A stretch of 64,000 nt of DNA from Burkholderiaceae bacterium (GCA_019236735.1 JAFAIM010000007.1:1-64000), one strand, 5' to 3'. Counted from the first letter of the stretch, positions 16,421 through 25,835 are shown. Program-made: numbers and translations. Notes: generated by a model not told the origin, from the letters alone.

Positions 16421-16937
16421 CGAAGGGGAACGAGGAGAACATCGAACGCGTCTGGTTCTGCATGTTCTCCTGCATCTGTACGAACAGATTCTTGCTCTGT
16501 TCGATGTAGTTCGACATCATCGATTGGATCATCGGAGCCTGCATGTTGACGAACTGGGTCCAGGCCTCCGGGCCGATCTTATTGGTGTCGTAAAAAGCTC
16601 TGCTCTGCTCCTGCAGCTTGCGCTGGATGTCGATAAAGGCCTGGATGTTCTTCTCCAGGTACGACCCCATGATTCCCTGCATCGCGTTACCGTAGAAGCG
16701 GATGATCTGCGATAAAACGGGCGAGGTGAACATCGGCATGCCCGCCTGCTCCTCCTCCAGGATGATCTGCAGCAGGATCTGGCGCGTCAGGTCCTCGCTG
16801 GACTTGGCGTCGATGACCTGGAACTCCTCCTGCTCGATCACGAGTTGCTTGACGTCGGCCAGCGTGATGTAGGTACTGGTCTGCGTGTCGTACAGGCGGC
16901 GGTTTGGGTACTTCTTGATCAGACGTGCGCTGGCCAT
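16386..16937 (-). CDS. phaR: Polyhydroxyalkanoate synthesis repressor PhaR
   Basis: PhaR binds DNA upstream of phasin and its own gene and is titrated off by PHB granules. The 183-residue protein starts [18 protein letters not shown], the PHB_acc_N DNA-binding domain, followed by [12 protein letters not shown] and the PHB_acc repeats ([21 protein letters not shown]), which bind the polymer. The C-terminal third is Gln/Met/Asn-rich. ATG 16937 is preceded by GGAG. It is separated from phaB by 125 bp, enough for its own promoter, and overlaps the start of rimO. Confidence 0.95.
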   Translation of the reverse strand: MASARLIKKYPNRRLYDTQTSTYITLADVKQLVIEQEEFQVIDAKSSEDLTRQILLQIILEEEQAGMPMFTSPVLSQIIRFYGNAMQGIMGSYLEKNIQAFIDIQRKLQEQSRAFYDTNKIGPEAWTQFVNMQAPMIQSMMSNYIEQSKNLFVQMQENMQNQTRSMFSSFPFGAGGPTEKKNG

Positions 16938-17062
16938 GTCGCTCCGGTCCTGTCTGGGGCGCTCGAATGCCCCATCGTGCAAACGCCGCGGGTCCCCGTG
17001 AAGGGCTCGGATTGTACCGGTTCGGGGGTACCGACGCGCCCGCTTTTCACCAGCTCACCCGC

Positions 17063-17797
17063 TCACCCCATGTGCAGGCCGCCGTTGATCGAGAACTCTG
17101 CGCCGGTCGCAAAACCGGCCTCATCCGTCGACAGCCAGCCGACCGCCGATGCGATCTCCTCGGCTTTGCCGAGGCGCTTGACCGGGATCGTCTGGATGAT
17201 CTTCTCGCGCACATCTTCCCGCACGGCCATCACCATGTCGGTCGCAATATAGCCAGGCGCGACGGTGTTGACGGTGATGCCCTTGTTGGCGACCTCCTGT
17301 GCAAGCGACATCGTGAAGCCGTGCATTCCGGCTTTGGCAGCGGAATAGTTGCTTTGACCGAACTGCCCCTTCTCGCCGTTGACGGACGAGATGTTGATGA
17401 TCCTGCCCCAGCCGCGATCGAGCATCGAGTCGATCACCTGCTTGGTCACGTTAAAAAGGCTATTGAGGTTCGTGTCGATGACGGCACGCCAGTCCGAAAG
17501 AGTCATCTTGCGGAAAACGCCGTCGCGCGTGATTCCGGCGTTGTTCACCAGAATGTCGATCTGGCCGAATTCCGCCTTCACCTTGTCGAACGCGGACTTG
17601 GTCGAGTCCCAATCGGCGACGTTGCCGACGGAAGCGTGGAAGCGGTAACCCTGCTCTGCCTGCTCGGCGATCCACTTTGCGTGGTCCCGGGTGGGGCCGC
17701 AGCCGGCGATCACTTGATAGCCCATCTCGTGGAACTTGCGGCAAATCGCCGTGCCGATGCCGCCCATTCCGCCGGTCACGTACGAGACTTTCTTCAT
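17063..17797 (-). CDS. phaB: Acetoacetyl-CoA reductase PhaB
   Basis: PhaB reduces acetoacetyl-CoA to (R)-3-hydroxybutyryl-CoA with NADPH. The 244-residue short-chain dehydrogenase has the cofactor loop VTGGMGGIG, NNAG, the catalytic Ser in NISSVNG and YSAAK supplying Tyr and Lys. GPTRDHAKW and QFGQSNYSAAKAGMHGFTMSLA match PhaB rather than general FabG. ATG 17797 is chosen because GAGGAG lies six bases upstream; another in-frame ATG occurs two codons earlier. Confidence 0.96.
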   Translation of the reverse strand: MKKVSYVTGGMGGIGTAICRKFHEMGYQVIAGCGPTRDHAKWIAEQAEQGYRFHASVGNVADWDSTKSAFDKVKAEFGQIDILVNNAGITRDGVFRKMTLSDWRAVIDTNLNSLFNVTKQVIDSMLDRGWGRIINISSVNGEKGQFGQSNYSAAKAGMHGFTMSLAQEVANKGITVNTVAPGYIATDMVMAVREDVREKIIQTIPVKRLGKAEEIASAVGWLSTDEAGFATGAEFSINGGLHMG

Positions 17798-17825
17798 CTG
17801 CATCTCCTCGATCCAAACAGCGCCA

Positions 17826-19007
17826 TTAGCCGCGCTCGACCGCCAGCGCCACTCCCATACCTCCCCCGATACACAGCGACGCCAGCCCGCGCCTGGCATT
17901 GCGCCGCTTCATCTCGTGCAGCAGCGTCACGAGGATCCGGCAGCCCGACGCGCCGATCGGGTGTCCCAGCGCGATCGCACCTCCGTTGACGTTGATCTTG
18001 CCGGTGTCCCAGTCCATCTCTTTGTTGACGGCGCACGCTTGCGCCGCGAATGCCTCGTTGATCTCCATCAGATCCAGGTCGGCCGGCTTCCATCCCGCCC
18101 GCTGCAGCGCCTTGCGCGACGCCGGTACCGGCCCCATTCCCATCACCTTCGGATCGACGCCGGCGGAGGCGAAGGCGTGAACGCGTGCAAGCGGTTGCAG
18201 GCCGAGCGCTTTGGCGCGAGCTTCCGACGTCACCACGACCGCGGCGGCTCCGTCGTTGATCCCCGAGGCGTTGCCCGCCGTGACCGAGCCTTCCTTGTCG
18301 AAGGCCGGTTTGAGTGCGGCCATGCCGTCCACAGTGGCGTCATCGCGGATGAATTCGTCCTCGGCAAACGGCACCGGGTCGCCCTTGCGCTGCGGCACCG
18401 GCACCGCCACGATCTCCTCGCGAAAGCGCCCCGCTTCCCGGGCGGCGAGGGCCTTGCGCTGCGACGCCACCGCGAACTCGTCCTGCGTTGCGCGCGAGAT
18501 GCCGTACTCCTTTGCGACGTTCTCGGCGGTGATCCCCATGTGATAGCGGTTGTACACATCCCACAAGCCGTCGACGATCATGCTGTCGATCAGCTTGGCA
18601 TCGCCCATCCGGAAGCCATCGCGCGAGCCCGGCAACACGTGCGGAGCCAGCGTCATGTTCTCTTGTCCGCCAGCGACCACGACGTCCGCATCCGAGTTCG
18701 CGATCGCCTGCGCCGCCAGCATCACCGCCTTCAATCCGCTGCCGCACACGACATTGATCGTCATCGCCGGCACCGCCACCGGCACCCCGGACTTGATCGA
18801 GGCCTGCCGCGCCGGGTTTTGCCCGGCGCCGGCCGTCAGGACCTGCCCCATGATGACTTCGTCGACCTGGTCGGGCGCCAGCCTCGCCCTCTTCAAAGCC
18901 TCGGCGATCACGATTGCTCCCAGTTCCGGCGCACTGATGCGCGCAAGGCTGCCGCCAAACTTTCCGATCGCGGTGCGGGTCGCGGAAACAATTACAGCTT
19001 GCTGCAT
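17826..19007 (-). CDS. phaA: Acetyl-CoA acetyltransferase PhaA
   Basis: PhaA condenses two acetyl-CoA to acetoacetyl-CoA, the first step of PHB synthesis. The 393-residue thiolase has the nucleophile Cys88 in NVVCGSGLKAV, His in GGAIALGHPIGASG and the second Cys in SLCIGGGMG. A perfect AGGAGG precedes ATG 19007. The gap to the phaC stop is 2 bp, so phaC and phaA are coupled. It is distinct from BktB 4 kb away, giving the organism two PHA thiolases. Confidence 0.97.
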   Translation of the reverse strand: MQQAVIVSATRTAIGKFGGSLARISAPELGAIVIAEALKRARLAPDQVDEVIMGQVLTAGAGQNPARQASIKSGVPVAVPAMTINVVCGSGLKAVMLAAQAIANSDADVVVAGGQENMTLAPHVLPGSRDGFRMGDAKLIDSMIVDGLWDVYNRYHMGITAENVAKEYGISRATQDEFAVASQRKALAAREAGRFREEIVAVPVPQRKGDPVPFAEDEFIRDDATVDGMAALKPAFDKEGSVTAGNASGINDGAAAVVVTSEARAKALGLQPLARVHAFASAGVDPKVMGMGPVPASRKALQRAGWKPADLDLMEINEAFAAQACAVNKEMDWDTGKINVNGGAIALGHPIGASGCRILVTLLHEMKRRNARRGLASLCIGGGMGVALAVERG

Positions 19008-19009
19008 GG

Positions 19010-20809
19010 TCAACCTCCTGCGGGTGCTTCCTCTGCTCTCTGAAGTACATAGCTGCCCGGCGCCGGCTCGATCGGCGGATACCGGTCGCTGCCGTACGTG
19101 CCTGGGGCGTCGACTTCTGCGTCGGCAAGACCGGCCAGCCACTTGTCCCAGTCCTTCCACCAGCTTCCCTGGATTTCCTTGGCCGAATCGAGCCATTCAT
19201 CTGGCCGCGCCGGCAAGCCCGACCGCTCCGACACGCAGTAGCTGCGTCGATTTTTGTAGGCAGGGTTAATCGCACCGGCGATGTGTCCGCTCGCGCCGAG
19301 TACATACCGAAGCTGTCCGGCCGGCACTCCTGTGAGGGCTCGCCCCGAAAGGTACGCGCCGCGCCACGGAACGATGTGATCTTCGCGGGCGGCGAACACG
19401 TACGTGGGCGCCTGGATCCGGCCCAGATCGATCGGTACGCCGCAGGTGGAAACTTTGCCCGGCACGACAAGCTTGTTCTCGAGATAGGTGTTGCGTAGAT
19501 ACCAGGCATACATCGGGCCCGGCAAATTGGTGCTGTCCTGATTCCAGTAGAGCAGGTCAAAGGCCGGCGGCTGGCGACCTTCGAGGTAGTTGTTCACGAC
19601 GTAGTTCCACACCAAGTCGTTGGGCCGCAAACTGGAGAACGTATTGGCCAAGTCGCGACCCGGCATCAGACCGCCTCGGCCGATCGTCTGCTCGCGCATC
19701 CGTACGTGGGTCTCGTCGATAAAGATGTCCAGGATGCCGCTGTCGGTGAAATCCAGCAGCGAGGTCATCAGCGTCAAGCTCGCGACCGGATCGTCGCCGC
19801 GCCCCCGCATCACTGCCAATCCAGTTGCGAGCAGCGTGCCACCCACGCAGAAGCCGAGAGTATGGACTTTGCTGGAGCCGGTAATCGCGCGCACGGCGTC
19901 GATCGCTGCGATCGGCCCCTGCCCGACGTAATCGTCCCACGTCAGTAGCCTTTGCTCGCTGCCGGGGTTGCGCCATGAGATCAGAAATACCGTGTTGCCG
20001 CGCTCGACGCAATAGCGGACGAGTGAGTTCTCCGGCTGCAGATCCATGATGTAGAACTTGTTGATGCAGGGTGGAATGAGCAGCAACGGCCGTGCGCGCA
20101 CTTTGGAAGTCAGCGGCTTGTACTGGATCAGCTCGATCACCTCGTTCCGATACACGACCATGCCCTCGCTGGTCGCCACGTTGCGCCCGATCTGGAATGC
20201 GGCCTCGTCGGTCTGCGAGATCTTGCCCCTGGCCACGTCGCCGAGCAGATTGCGCAGGCCATCGGTCAGGCTGCCGCCCTTGGTTTCGAGCAAGCGCTTC
20301 TGAACTTTGGGATTGAGCGCCAGAAAATTGGACGGAGCGGTCGCATCGACCCACTGAGACACGGCAAAGCGAACTCGGGCCTGCGTCTTCGGGTCAGCCT
20401 CGACGCTGGCCGCCAGCTCGTTCAAGAACTGGGCATTCACCAGATAGGTGCGCGCGGCGAACGAGGCGACCGAGTTTTCCTGCCAGCTGGGATCGGAGAA
20501 ACGCGGGTCGGCGATCGCGGCCGAGGCGCGCTCCGGATGTGCAACGAAGTCGTTCCAGATCGCCGTCATCGCCTTCATGTAGCCGTCCTGCAGTTCGGCC
20601 AGGCGCTGCGGCGAGATCGACAAGCCTGGAACCGCTGGCGTCGCAGGAGTTGACGGCATCCACCATCGCATCCACGACGCCAGTCCGAACGGATCACCGC
20701 TCTGCGTGTCGTGAGCGGCGCCTTCCTGCGCCACCGGCGCGGACTCGGCGCTGGACGATTCACTGAAATTCTTTTCTGCTTTCATCGCGTCCACCCGCAC
20801 GCTGCGCAT
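19010..20809 (-). CDS. phaC: Class I poly(3-hydroxyalkanoate) synthase PhaC
   Basis: PhaC polymerises 3-hydroxyacyl-CoA at the granule surface. The 599-residue protein is class I by length and by lacking a phaE partner. The lipase-like box GFCVGG gives the catalytic Cys near residue 320; Asp in AREDHIVPW near 480 and His in GASGHIAGAINP near 509 complete the triad, matching the Cupriavidus numbering closely. ATG 20809 is chosen because GGAGG lies eight bases upstream; an ATG eight codons later has no such site. It heads the phaC-phaA-phaB cluster. Confidence 0.96.
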   Translation of the reverse strand: MRSVRVDAMKAEKNFSESSSAESAPVAQEGAAHDTQSGDPFGLASWMRWWMPSTPATPAVPGLSISPQRLAELQDGYMKAMTAIWNDFVAHPERASAAIADPRFSDPSWQENSVASFAARTYLVNAQFLNELAASVEADPKTQARVRFAVSQWVDATAPSNFLALNPKVQKRLLETKGGSLTDGLRNLLGDVARGKISQTDEAAFQIGRNVATSEGMVVYRNEVIELIQYKPLTSKVRARPLLLIPPCINKFYIMDLQPENSLVRYCVERGNTVFLISWRNPGSEQRLLTWDDYVGQGPIAAIDAVRAITGSSKVHTLGFCVGGTLLATGLAVMRGRGDDPVASLTLMTSLLDFTDSGILDIFIDETHVRMREQTIGRGGLMPGRDLANTFSSLRPNDLVWNYVVNNYLEGRQPPAFDLLYWNQDSTNLPGPMYAWYLRNTYLENKLVVPGKVSTCGVPIDLGRIQAPTYVFAAREDHIVPWRGAYLSGRALTGVPAGQLRYVLGASGHIAGAINPAYKNRRSYCVSERSGLPARPDEWLDSAKEIQGSWWKDWDKWLAGLADAEVDAPGTYGSDRYPPIEPAPGSYVLQRAEEAPAGG

Positions 20810-20872
20810 GCGGCAATCCTCCAAACCTCCCAATGCATCTGCGCCCATTGTGACGACCTGCGCGCATCGATG

Positions 20873-21685
20873 TCAAACGAGCGGCTGCAGCCAGATCAGC
20901 GCGGCGTGGCGTCCGGTGATCCGGTCTCGTCGGAAGCTGAAGAAGCGTTCCGGCTCAGTCATCGTGCACCAGCTGCCGCCGAAGACGGAAAGCACACCGA
21001 CCTGTGCGAGCGCCTGCCGAGCCAGCGCAGGAAGATCGGCCAGGAATTTCCCGTTCGGCAGGACCGCAAAGGCACAATCGGCCTGCGGCAACGTCCGCAG
21101 CATCGCGTGCAGAACCTCTTCGCCCACTTCGAACGCAGCGGGGCCGATCGACGGTCCGAGAAAGGCGTCGATCGGACCGATCGATGCGCGTGCGCGCTCA
21201 TGCATCGCTTGTACGGTCGCCTGCAGCACTCCGGCGGCGAGGCCGCGCCAGCCGGCGTGCGCGGCCGCCACTACCACTCCGGATCGATCTGCCAGCAGCA
21301 CGGGAAGGCAGTCGGCCACCGTCACACAACAGACGATTTCGGGGGTGATCGCGGTCGAAGCGTCTGCTACCGCCGGCTCGGACCCGATTTCTTCGGCTGC
21401 AACGACGCCCGCTCCATGCTGCAAAGCCAGCCAGCGCGGCGGAGCAGGAAGGCGGGCAGCGAGCAGCGCTCGATTGCGAGCAACGGATTCGGCAGAATCT
21501 CCGCTGCCGAAGCCGACGTTCATTCCGCCCAGCGCGCCAGCTCCCCATGGGCCGCGCGAGACGCCGCCGCTGCGCGTGGTAACAAAGGCGCGGACCGTTG
21601 TCGGCGCAGGCCAATCCGGGACGATCCATTCGGGCGGCAGCGGTGCCCGCGCCGGCTCCGCAGCCCGCGACGGCAAGCCGCTCAT
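20873..21685 (-). CDS. pgeF: Peptidoglycan editing factor / purine nucleoside phosphorylase PgeF (YfiH family)
   Basis: YfiH-family (DUF152) enzyme with reported purine nucleoside phosphorylase activity and a role in excluding wrong amino acids from peptidoglycan. The 270-residue protein has LQHGAGVV, CCVTVADCLPVLLAD and AAAHAGWRGLAAGVL, which carry the metal-binding His and Cys residues, and LGPSIGPAAFEVG. ATG 21685 overlaps the rluD stop (ATGA); this rluD-pgeF coupling upstream of phaC is common in Burkholderiales. Confidence 0.92.
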   Translation of the reverse strand: MSGLPSRAAEPARAPLPPEWIVPDWPAPTTVRAFVTTRSGGVSRGPWGAGALGGMNVGFGSGDSAESVARNRALLAARLPAPPRWLALQHGAGVVAAEEIGSEPAVADASTAITPEIVCCVTVADCLPVLLADRSGVVVAAAHAGWRGLAAGVLQATVQAMHERARASIGPIDAFLGPSIGPAAFEVGEEVLHAMLRTLPQADCAFAVLPNGKFLADLPALARQALAQVGVLSVFGGSWCTMTEPERFFSFRRDRITGRHAALIWLQPLV

Positions 21686-22773
21686 TCGGGGCGGTCCGGG
21701 GCGAATGCCTCGACCGGCCGGTCCCCAGCGAAACCGACTTCGCGCATCAGTTGCAACAGATCCGCAGGCGGCGGGCGAAACCATGTCATCCAACCGGCGC
21801 GCGCCGGAGACTCGACAGACAGGCGGCAGGCGTGCAGCGCTTGACGTTGCAGCGCAAGCGCCGCCCCGGCGGTAGCTGCGCGGCGTCGGCAGTACAACGG
21901 ATCGCCCACCAACGGATGCCCGATCGATTCCAGGTGAACGCGAATCTGGTGTGTGCGCCCGGTGTCCAGGCGGCACGCAAGCCAACTGAGCGCCGGCCCA
22001 ACTTGGCCAGCCGCCGGTTCGGAGACGGCGATGCGACGGTATCTCGTGCGCGCGGCTCGCGCATTCGCAGCGCGGCTGACTCGAAAGCGCAGCGGGTTGC
22101 GCGGATCGCGCGATAGCGACGCCTCGATCGTTCCTGCCGGCGGCGTCACGCCCGTGACAATCGCCCAGTACTCGCGGAGGATCGATCGCTGCTGCAACTG
22201 ACGCACCAGGTCGAGCTGAACCGCTGCCGTCTTGGCTACGACCATCAGACCCGACGTTCCGGCGTCGAGGCGGTGCACGATACCTGCGCGCGGAACCGCC
22301 GCCAGCGCCGGACAATACGCGAGCAGACCGTTCAGGAGCGTTCCGCCCCAGTTTCCCGCGCCAGGATGGACGACCAGCCCGGCAGGCTTGTCGAGAACGA
22401 TGATCATTTCGTCTTCGTGAACGATCGAAAGCGGAATCGGTTCCGGCTCGAAGGCAGTCGCTTCGGGTGCCTGCTGCACCTGCACCTCGACCCGATCGCC
22501 AGGCGCGACCCGGTCGCGCGCGCGCGCAGCGAGCGAGTTGACGCGGGCACCGCCATGCTCGATCCAGCCCTGAATCTGGCTGCGCGAGATCGACGGCACG
22601 ACAGCCGCTATCGCTCGATCCAGCCTCCAGCCACCCTGCTCCGGCGCTACCGTGAACCGCAGCGGCTCTTCGGCTTGCGCGGGCAGCTCGGCGAGGTGGG
22701 AATCGTCATCGCGCAGCGGATCGTGCGGCACCGATCGCGGGCGATGCGGCCCGATATAATCGGTTGGTCCCAT
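21682..22773 (-). CDS. rluD: 23S rRNA pseudouridine synthase RluD
   Basis: RluD modifies U1911, U1915 and U1917 of 23S rRNA. The product has an N-terminal S4 domain (RLDRAIAAVVPSISRSQIQGWI), the catalytic motif HRLDAGTSGLMVVAKT with the nucleophilic Asp, and LDTGRTHQIRVHLESIGHPLVGDP. The start is uncertain: ATG 22773 gives 363 residues and overlaps the divergent bamD start codon by two bases, while GTG 22731 would give 349 residues and leave room for the bamD promoter. The conserved domain begins about 35 residues after the first ATG, so the shorter form is plausible. Confidence 0.92.
   Translation of the reverse strand: MGPTDYIGPHRPRSVPHDPLRDDDSHLAELPAQAEEPLRFTVAPEQGGWRLDRAIAAVVPSISRSQIQGWIEHGGARVNSLAARARDRVAPGDRVEVQVQQAPEATAFEPEPIPLSIVHEDEMIIVLDKPAGLVVHPGAGNWGGTLLNGLLAYCPALAAVPRAGIVHRLDAGTSGLMVVAKTAAVQLDLVRQLQQRSILREYWAIVTGVTPPAGTIEASLSRDPRNPLRFRVSRAANARAARTRYRRIAVSEPAAGQVGPALSWLACRLDTGRTHQIRVHLESIGHPLVGDPLYCRRRAATAGAALALQRQALHACRLSVESPARAGWMTWFRPPPADLLQLMREVGFAGDRPVEAFAPDRPE
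22755..22760 (+). promoter_or_regulatory. Candidate -10 box (TATAAT) for bamD
   Basis: A perfect TATAAT lies 11 bases before ATG 22772. No good -35 hexamer is seen 17 bp upstream. If used, the transcript would start about 5 bases before the bamD ATG, making it nearly leaderless, and the promoter would lie within the first codons of rluD if that gene starts at 22773. Confidence 0.4.
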
Positions 22774-23599
22774 GGAATCACTCATTCGCAGCGTCGGCGC
22801 CCAGCAGGCGGTGGCATCGGTGCGGGCGCACGGCCGAGCCGTCGCGCTCGCGGCGGCCATCACGCTGGCCGCGTGCAGCGCGCTCGAGAAGGATCCTACA
22901 TCGAAGTGGGACGCCGAGAAGCTCTACAAGGAAGGCCACACCGAGCTGCAGGCCGGCAACTGGAGCCACGCCCGCGAGCTGCTCGAAAAGCTTGCGAGCC
23001 GCTATCCGTTCGGCCGTTACGCGCAGCAGGCGCAGATCGAGATCGCCTACTCGTATTACAAAGAGGAGGAGACGGCCGACGCGCTGGACGCGGTGGACCG
23101 TTTCCTGAAGGAGAATCCGACCCATCCGAATGCTGATTACGTCTGGTATCTGAAGGGGTTGATCAATTTCACAGAGCCGCCGGCGCTGATCGGGCGCCTG
23201 ATCGGCTACAAGGTCAGCGAGCGCGACCCAAAGGCGATGCGGGATGCCTTCGATGCATTCAAGGAGCTGTTGGCGAAATTCCCCAACAGCCACTATGCGA
23301 AAGATGCGGCTGTGCGCCTTCGTTACCTGCAAGACGCGCTCGGCGGGCACGAGGTGCGCGTGGCTGACTACTACTTTCGGCGCGGTGCGTACGTTGCGGC
23401 GATCGAACGAGCACAGGGGGCGCTGACCGAATTTCCAGGATCGGCCGCACAGCGCGAAGCGCTGTCGATCATGGCGCGCTCGTACGACGCGCTCGGATTG
23501 ACGCAGCTGCACGCAGATGTCGAGCGCGTCTTGCGCTTGAACTACCCCGAGGCGGTCGCCGCAAAGGCGGGTGCGAAGAATTCGCAGGCCGCCGACTGA
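22772..23599 (+). CDS. bamD: Outer membrane assembly lipoprotein BamD
   Basis: BamD is the essential lipoprotein partner of BamA in outer-membrane protein insertion. The 275-residue precursor has a lipobox LAAC with Cys35 as the lipidated residue, followed by TPR helices: AEKLYKEGHTELQAGNWSHA, LLEKLASRYPFGRYAQQAQI, AYSYYKEEETADALDAVDRF, FLKENPTHPNADYVWYLKGL. The 34-residue signal peptide is long, and GTG codons at 22811 and 22820 could give a shorter one. The C-terminus overlaps the convergent dinG gene by 58 bp. Confidence 0.95.
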   Translation: MESLIRSVGAQQAVASVRAHGRAVALAAAITLAACSALEKDPTSKWDAEKLYKEGHTELQAGNWSHARELLEKLASRYPFGRYAQQAQIEIAYSYYKEEETADALDAVDRFLKENPTHPNADYVWYLKGLINFTEPPALIGRLIGYKVSERDPKAMRDAFDAFKELLAKFPNSHYAKDAAVRLRYLQDALGGHEVRVADYYFRRGAYVAAIERAQGALTEFPGSAAQREALSIMARSYDALGLTQLHADVERVLRLNYPEAVAAKAGAKNSQAAD

Positions 23600-25638
23600 T
23601 CGCGCGTGAGCGAAAATGGCGGCAGGCTCTGCAAGACCGTCCTGCCGTAGGATTTTCCGAGCAGGCGTCCGTCCAAGATCATCAGAACGCCGCGATCCCT
23701 TTCATCGCGGATCAGTCGCCCCACTCCCTGCTTCAGCAGCGTGACCGCCTGTGGCAACTGATACTGGGCGAACGCGTTGCGCCCGTGGGCGCGGAGCTGG
23801 CGAATTCGCGCTCGCACCAGCGGATCATCGGGCGGTGCGAACGGCAATTTGTCGATCACCACCAGTGAAAGCGCGTCGCCGCGAACGTCGATGCCTTCCC
23901 AGAAGCTGATCGATCCGACCAGCACCGCGCCGTGCGCTCCCCGGTAGCTCTGCAGCAAGTTGCGGCGTGTGCCCTGTCCCTGGACCAGTAGCGGAAATCG
24001 GACCGCACTTTCCTCCATGTGAGTCCGCAGGCGCGCGGCGACCCGATCGACCGCCTTCAGCGTCGCGCACAGAACGAAAGCGCGGCCACCGCTGGCGCGA
24101 ATCACCGGCCAGGCGGCATCGGCGACCTCCTCCGCGAAGGTCGGCGACGCGGGGGACGGCAGTGGGTCCGGCAAGTACAAAAGGGCTTGGCGCGCGAAAT
24201 CAAATGGGCTTTCCCAGCGCCGCGTCGTCGCGTTCAAGCCGATCTCTCCCAGGAACGCATCGAAGCGTGAAGCGACCGTCAGAGTGGCGGAAGTCAGGAT
24301 CCAGGCCTGGGCCGTGCGCTCGCGTGCCCGCAAAAGTGGATCGCGGATCGACAACGGAGTTGCGTGGAATTGCGCGCCCGATGAAGAAGCTGCGATCCAA
24401 CGCACCACGTCTTCGGCCGCCGGCGCCGGCGGGTTCGGATTGCCGCCTTCCTCGCCGGAATCTTCGGCGCCATTTTCCGTAGCGGAGGAATTCGCGCGCT
24501 GGCGTTCGACCGCCTCGACCCACTGCTGCAGCAACACGCGCAAGCGCTGTACGCGTGGGGGCAGAAGGTCGAGTTCAGGGTCTCGACCGGCATTGCGTTC
24601 CAAAGCTGCGCCCAGCTGCACAGCGCTTCGCAGCAAACGCTCCAGGCTCGCCGCAAGCTCCGCACAGCCTTGCATCGGCAACGCCTCCAGCCCGACGCGC
24701 GCGCCCGTCGCCACGCCAGCTTGCGCCAGCGCCGCCCGCACTGCGCGTGCCGCCTGATCGAGCGAGCGAGTCAGATCCACCCAGGCGGCGCCGTCGCGGG
24801 CCGCACGCAGTCCCGCCGCGAGTGCATCGGCCGCCAATTCGCCAACCTGACCAAGCGACCAGCTTTCGCCGAAGAACTCCGCCCCCAAACGCGGCAAGTG
24901 GTGCGCCTCGTCCAGTACGACCGTGTCCACCGTCGGCAGCAGCTGACCGAAGTGTTCGTCGCGCAGCACCATGTCGGCCAGGAACAAGTGATGATTGACG
25001 ACGACGACCTGGGCCGCCAGCGCGCGCCGTCGGGCGCGATACACGAAGCAGGGCTCGAAGCGCGGGCACTGCGCACCCAGACAATTATCCTGAGTCGACG
25101 TCACCGCGTGCCAGATGCCGGCGTTTTCGGGTACCAACGGGATTTCGGAGCGGTCCCCGGTCGAGCTGGCGCGAGCAAATCGGTCGATCGCGTGCAGCTG
25201 GCGCGCCGCTTCCACACCGTCATGCTGCCGATCGCCGATCGCGCGCTCGAGACGGTGCAAGCAGACGTAGTTCTGCCGGCCCTTTAGCAGCGCGACATCG
25301 GTCGCGACGCCGAGCGCGCGGCTGACAATTCGCAAGTCCTTGTCGAAGACCTGGTCCTGCAGCGTCTTGGTGCCGACCGACAGCAGCACCCTGCCGCCTG
25401 CGAGCAGACACGGGACGAGGTAGGCGAATGTCTTGCCGGTTCCGGTACCCGCCTCGGCCACCAGCGTTCCGCGTTCAACGATGGCATCGAAGACCGCCAG
25501 CGCCATTTCGCGCTGCGACGGTCTTGCGGCAAATCCGGGCACGGACCGCGCGAGCGCGCCGCCCGGTTCGAACGCCTGTGCGACCTGTTGCCTGCGCAGC
25601 GCGATGTCGTCCGGCTGCGCTTCGCCCGCCTGCGCCAT
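23542..25638 (-). CDS. dinG: DinG/YoaA-family iron-sulphur DNA helicase
   Basis: XPD-like superfamily 2 helicase acting on DNA in the cytoplasm. The 698-residue protein has Walker A AEAGTGTGKT (61-70), motif Ia VLLSVGTKTLQDQ, four cysteines that would hold a [4Fe-4S] cluster (NYVCLHR, DNCLGAQC, PC), the DEAH box VVLDEAHHLPRLG, and motif VI QGVGRLIRDERDRGV. The architecture fits YoaA-like DinG proteins. Its ATG overlaps the stop of the upstream DUF465 gene (TGATG). The last 19 codons run under the end of bamD. Confidence 0.92.
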   Translation of the reverse strand: MAQAGEAQPDDIALRRQQVAQAFEPGGALARSVPGFAARPSQREMALAVFDAIVERGTLVAEAGTGTGKTFAYLVPCLLAGGRVLLSVGTKTLQDQVFDKDLRIVSRALGVATDVALLKGRQNYVCLHRLERAIGDRQHDGVEAARQLHAIDRFARASSTGDRSEIPLVPENAGIWHAVTSTQDNCLGAQCPRFEPCFVYRARRRALAAQVVVVNHHLFLADMVLRDEHFGQLLPTVDTVVLDEAHHLPRLGAEFFGESWSLGQVGELAADALAAGLRAARDGAAWVDLTRSLDQAARAVRAALAQAGVATGARVGLEALPMQGCAELAASLERLLRSAVQLGAALERNAGRDPELDLLPPRVQRLRVLLQQWVEAVERQRANSSATENGAEDSGEEGGNPNPPAPAAEDVVRWIAASSSGAQFHATPLSIRDPLLRARERTAQAWILTSATLTVASRFDAFLGEIGLNATTRRWESPFDFARQALLYLPDPLPSPASPTFAEEVADAAWPVIRASGGRAFVLCATLKAVDRVAARLRTHMEESAVRFPLLVQGQGTRRNLLQSYRGAHGAVLVGSISFWEGIDVRGDALSLVVIDKLPFAPPDDPLVRARIRQLRAHGRNAFAQYQLPQAVTLLKQGVGRLIRDERDRGVLMILDGRLLGKSYGRTVLQSLPPFSLTRDQSAACEFFAPAFAATASG

Positions 25639-25835
25639 CAGGCCGGGATGTCCGGCACGAGGTCCATCTGCAGCCGCGCGATATTGTCGCGAAGCATCAG
25701 CTTGCGCTTCTTCAGCCTGCGCAGCTGCAGTTCGTCCACTCCCGGCTGATGCGACAGGCGCTCGATCGCTTCATCCAAGTCGCGATGCGCGATCTGCAAC
25801 TCGACGATCCGGCGCTTGATGGCATCCTCGTCCAT
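25638..25835 (-). CDS. DUF465 (YdcH-like) small helical protein
   Basis: A 65-residue protein of the DUF465 family: charged, all-helical, with the conserved C-terminal LRRLKKRKLMLRDNIARL segment. Function is unknown; members are small cytoplasmic coiled-coil proteins. It ends with a TGATG overlap onto dinG, so the two are expressed together. Confidence 0.85.
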   Translation of the reverse strand: MDEDAIKRRIVELQIAHRDLDEAIERLSHQPGVDELQLRRLKKRKLMLRDNIARLQMDLVPDIPA

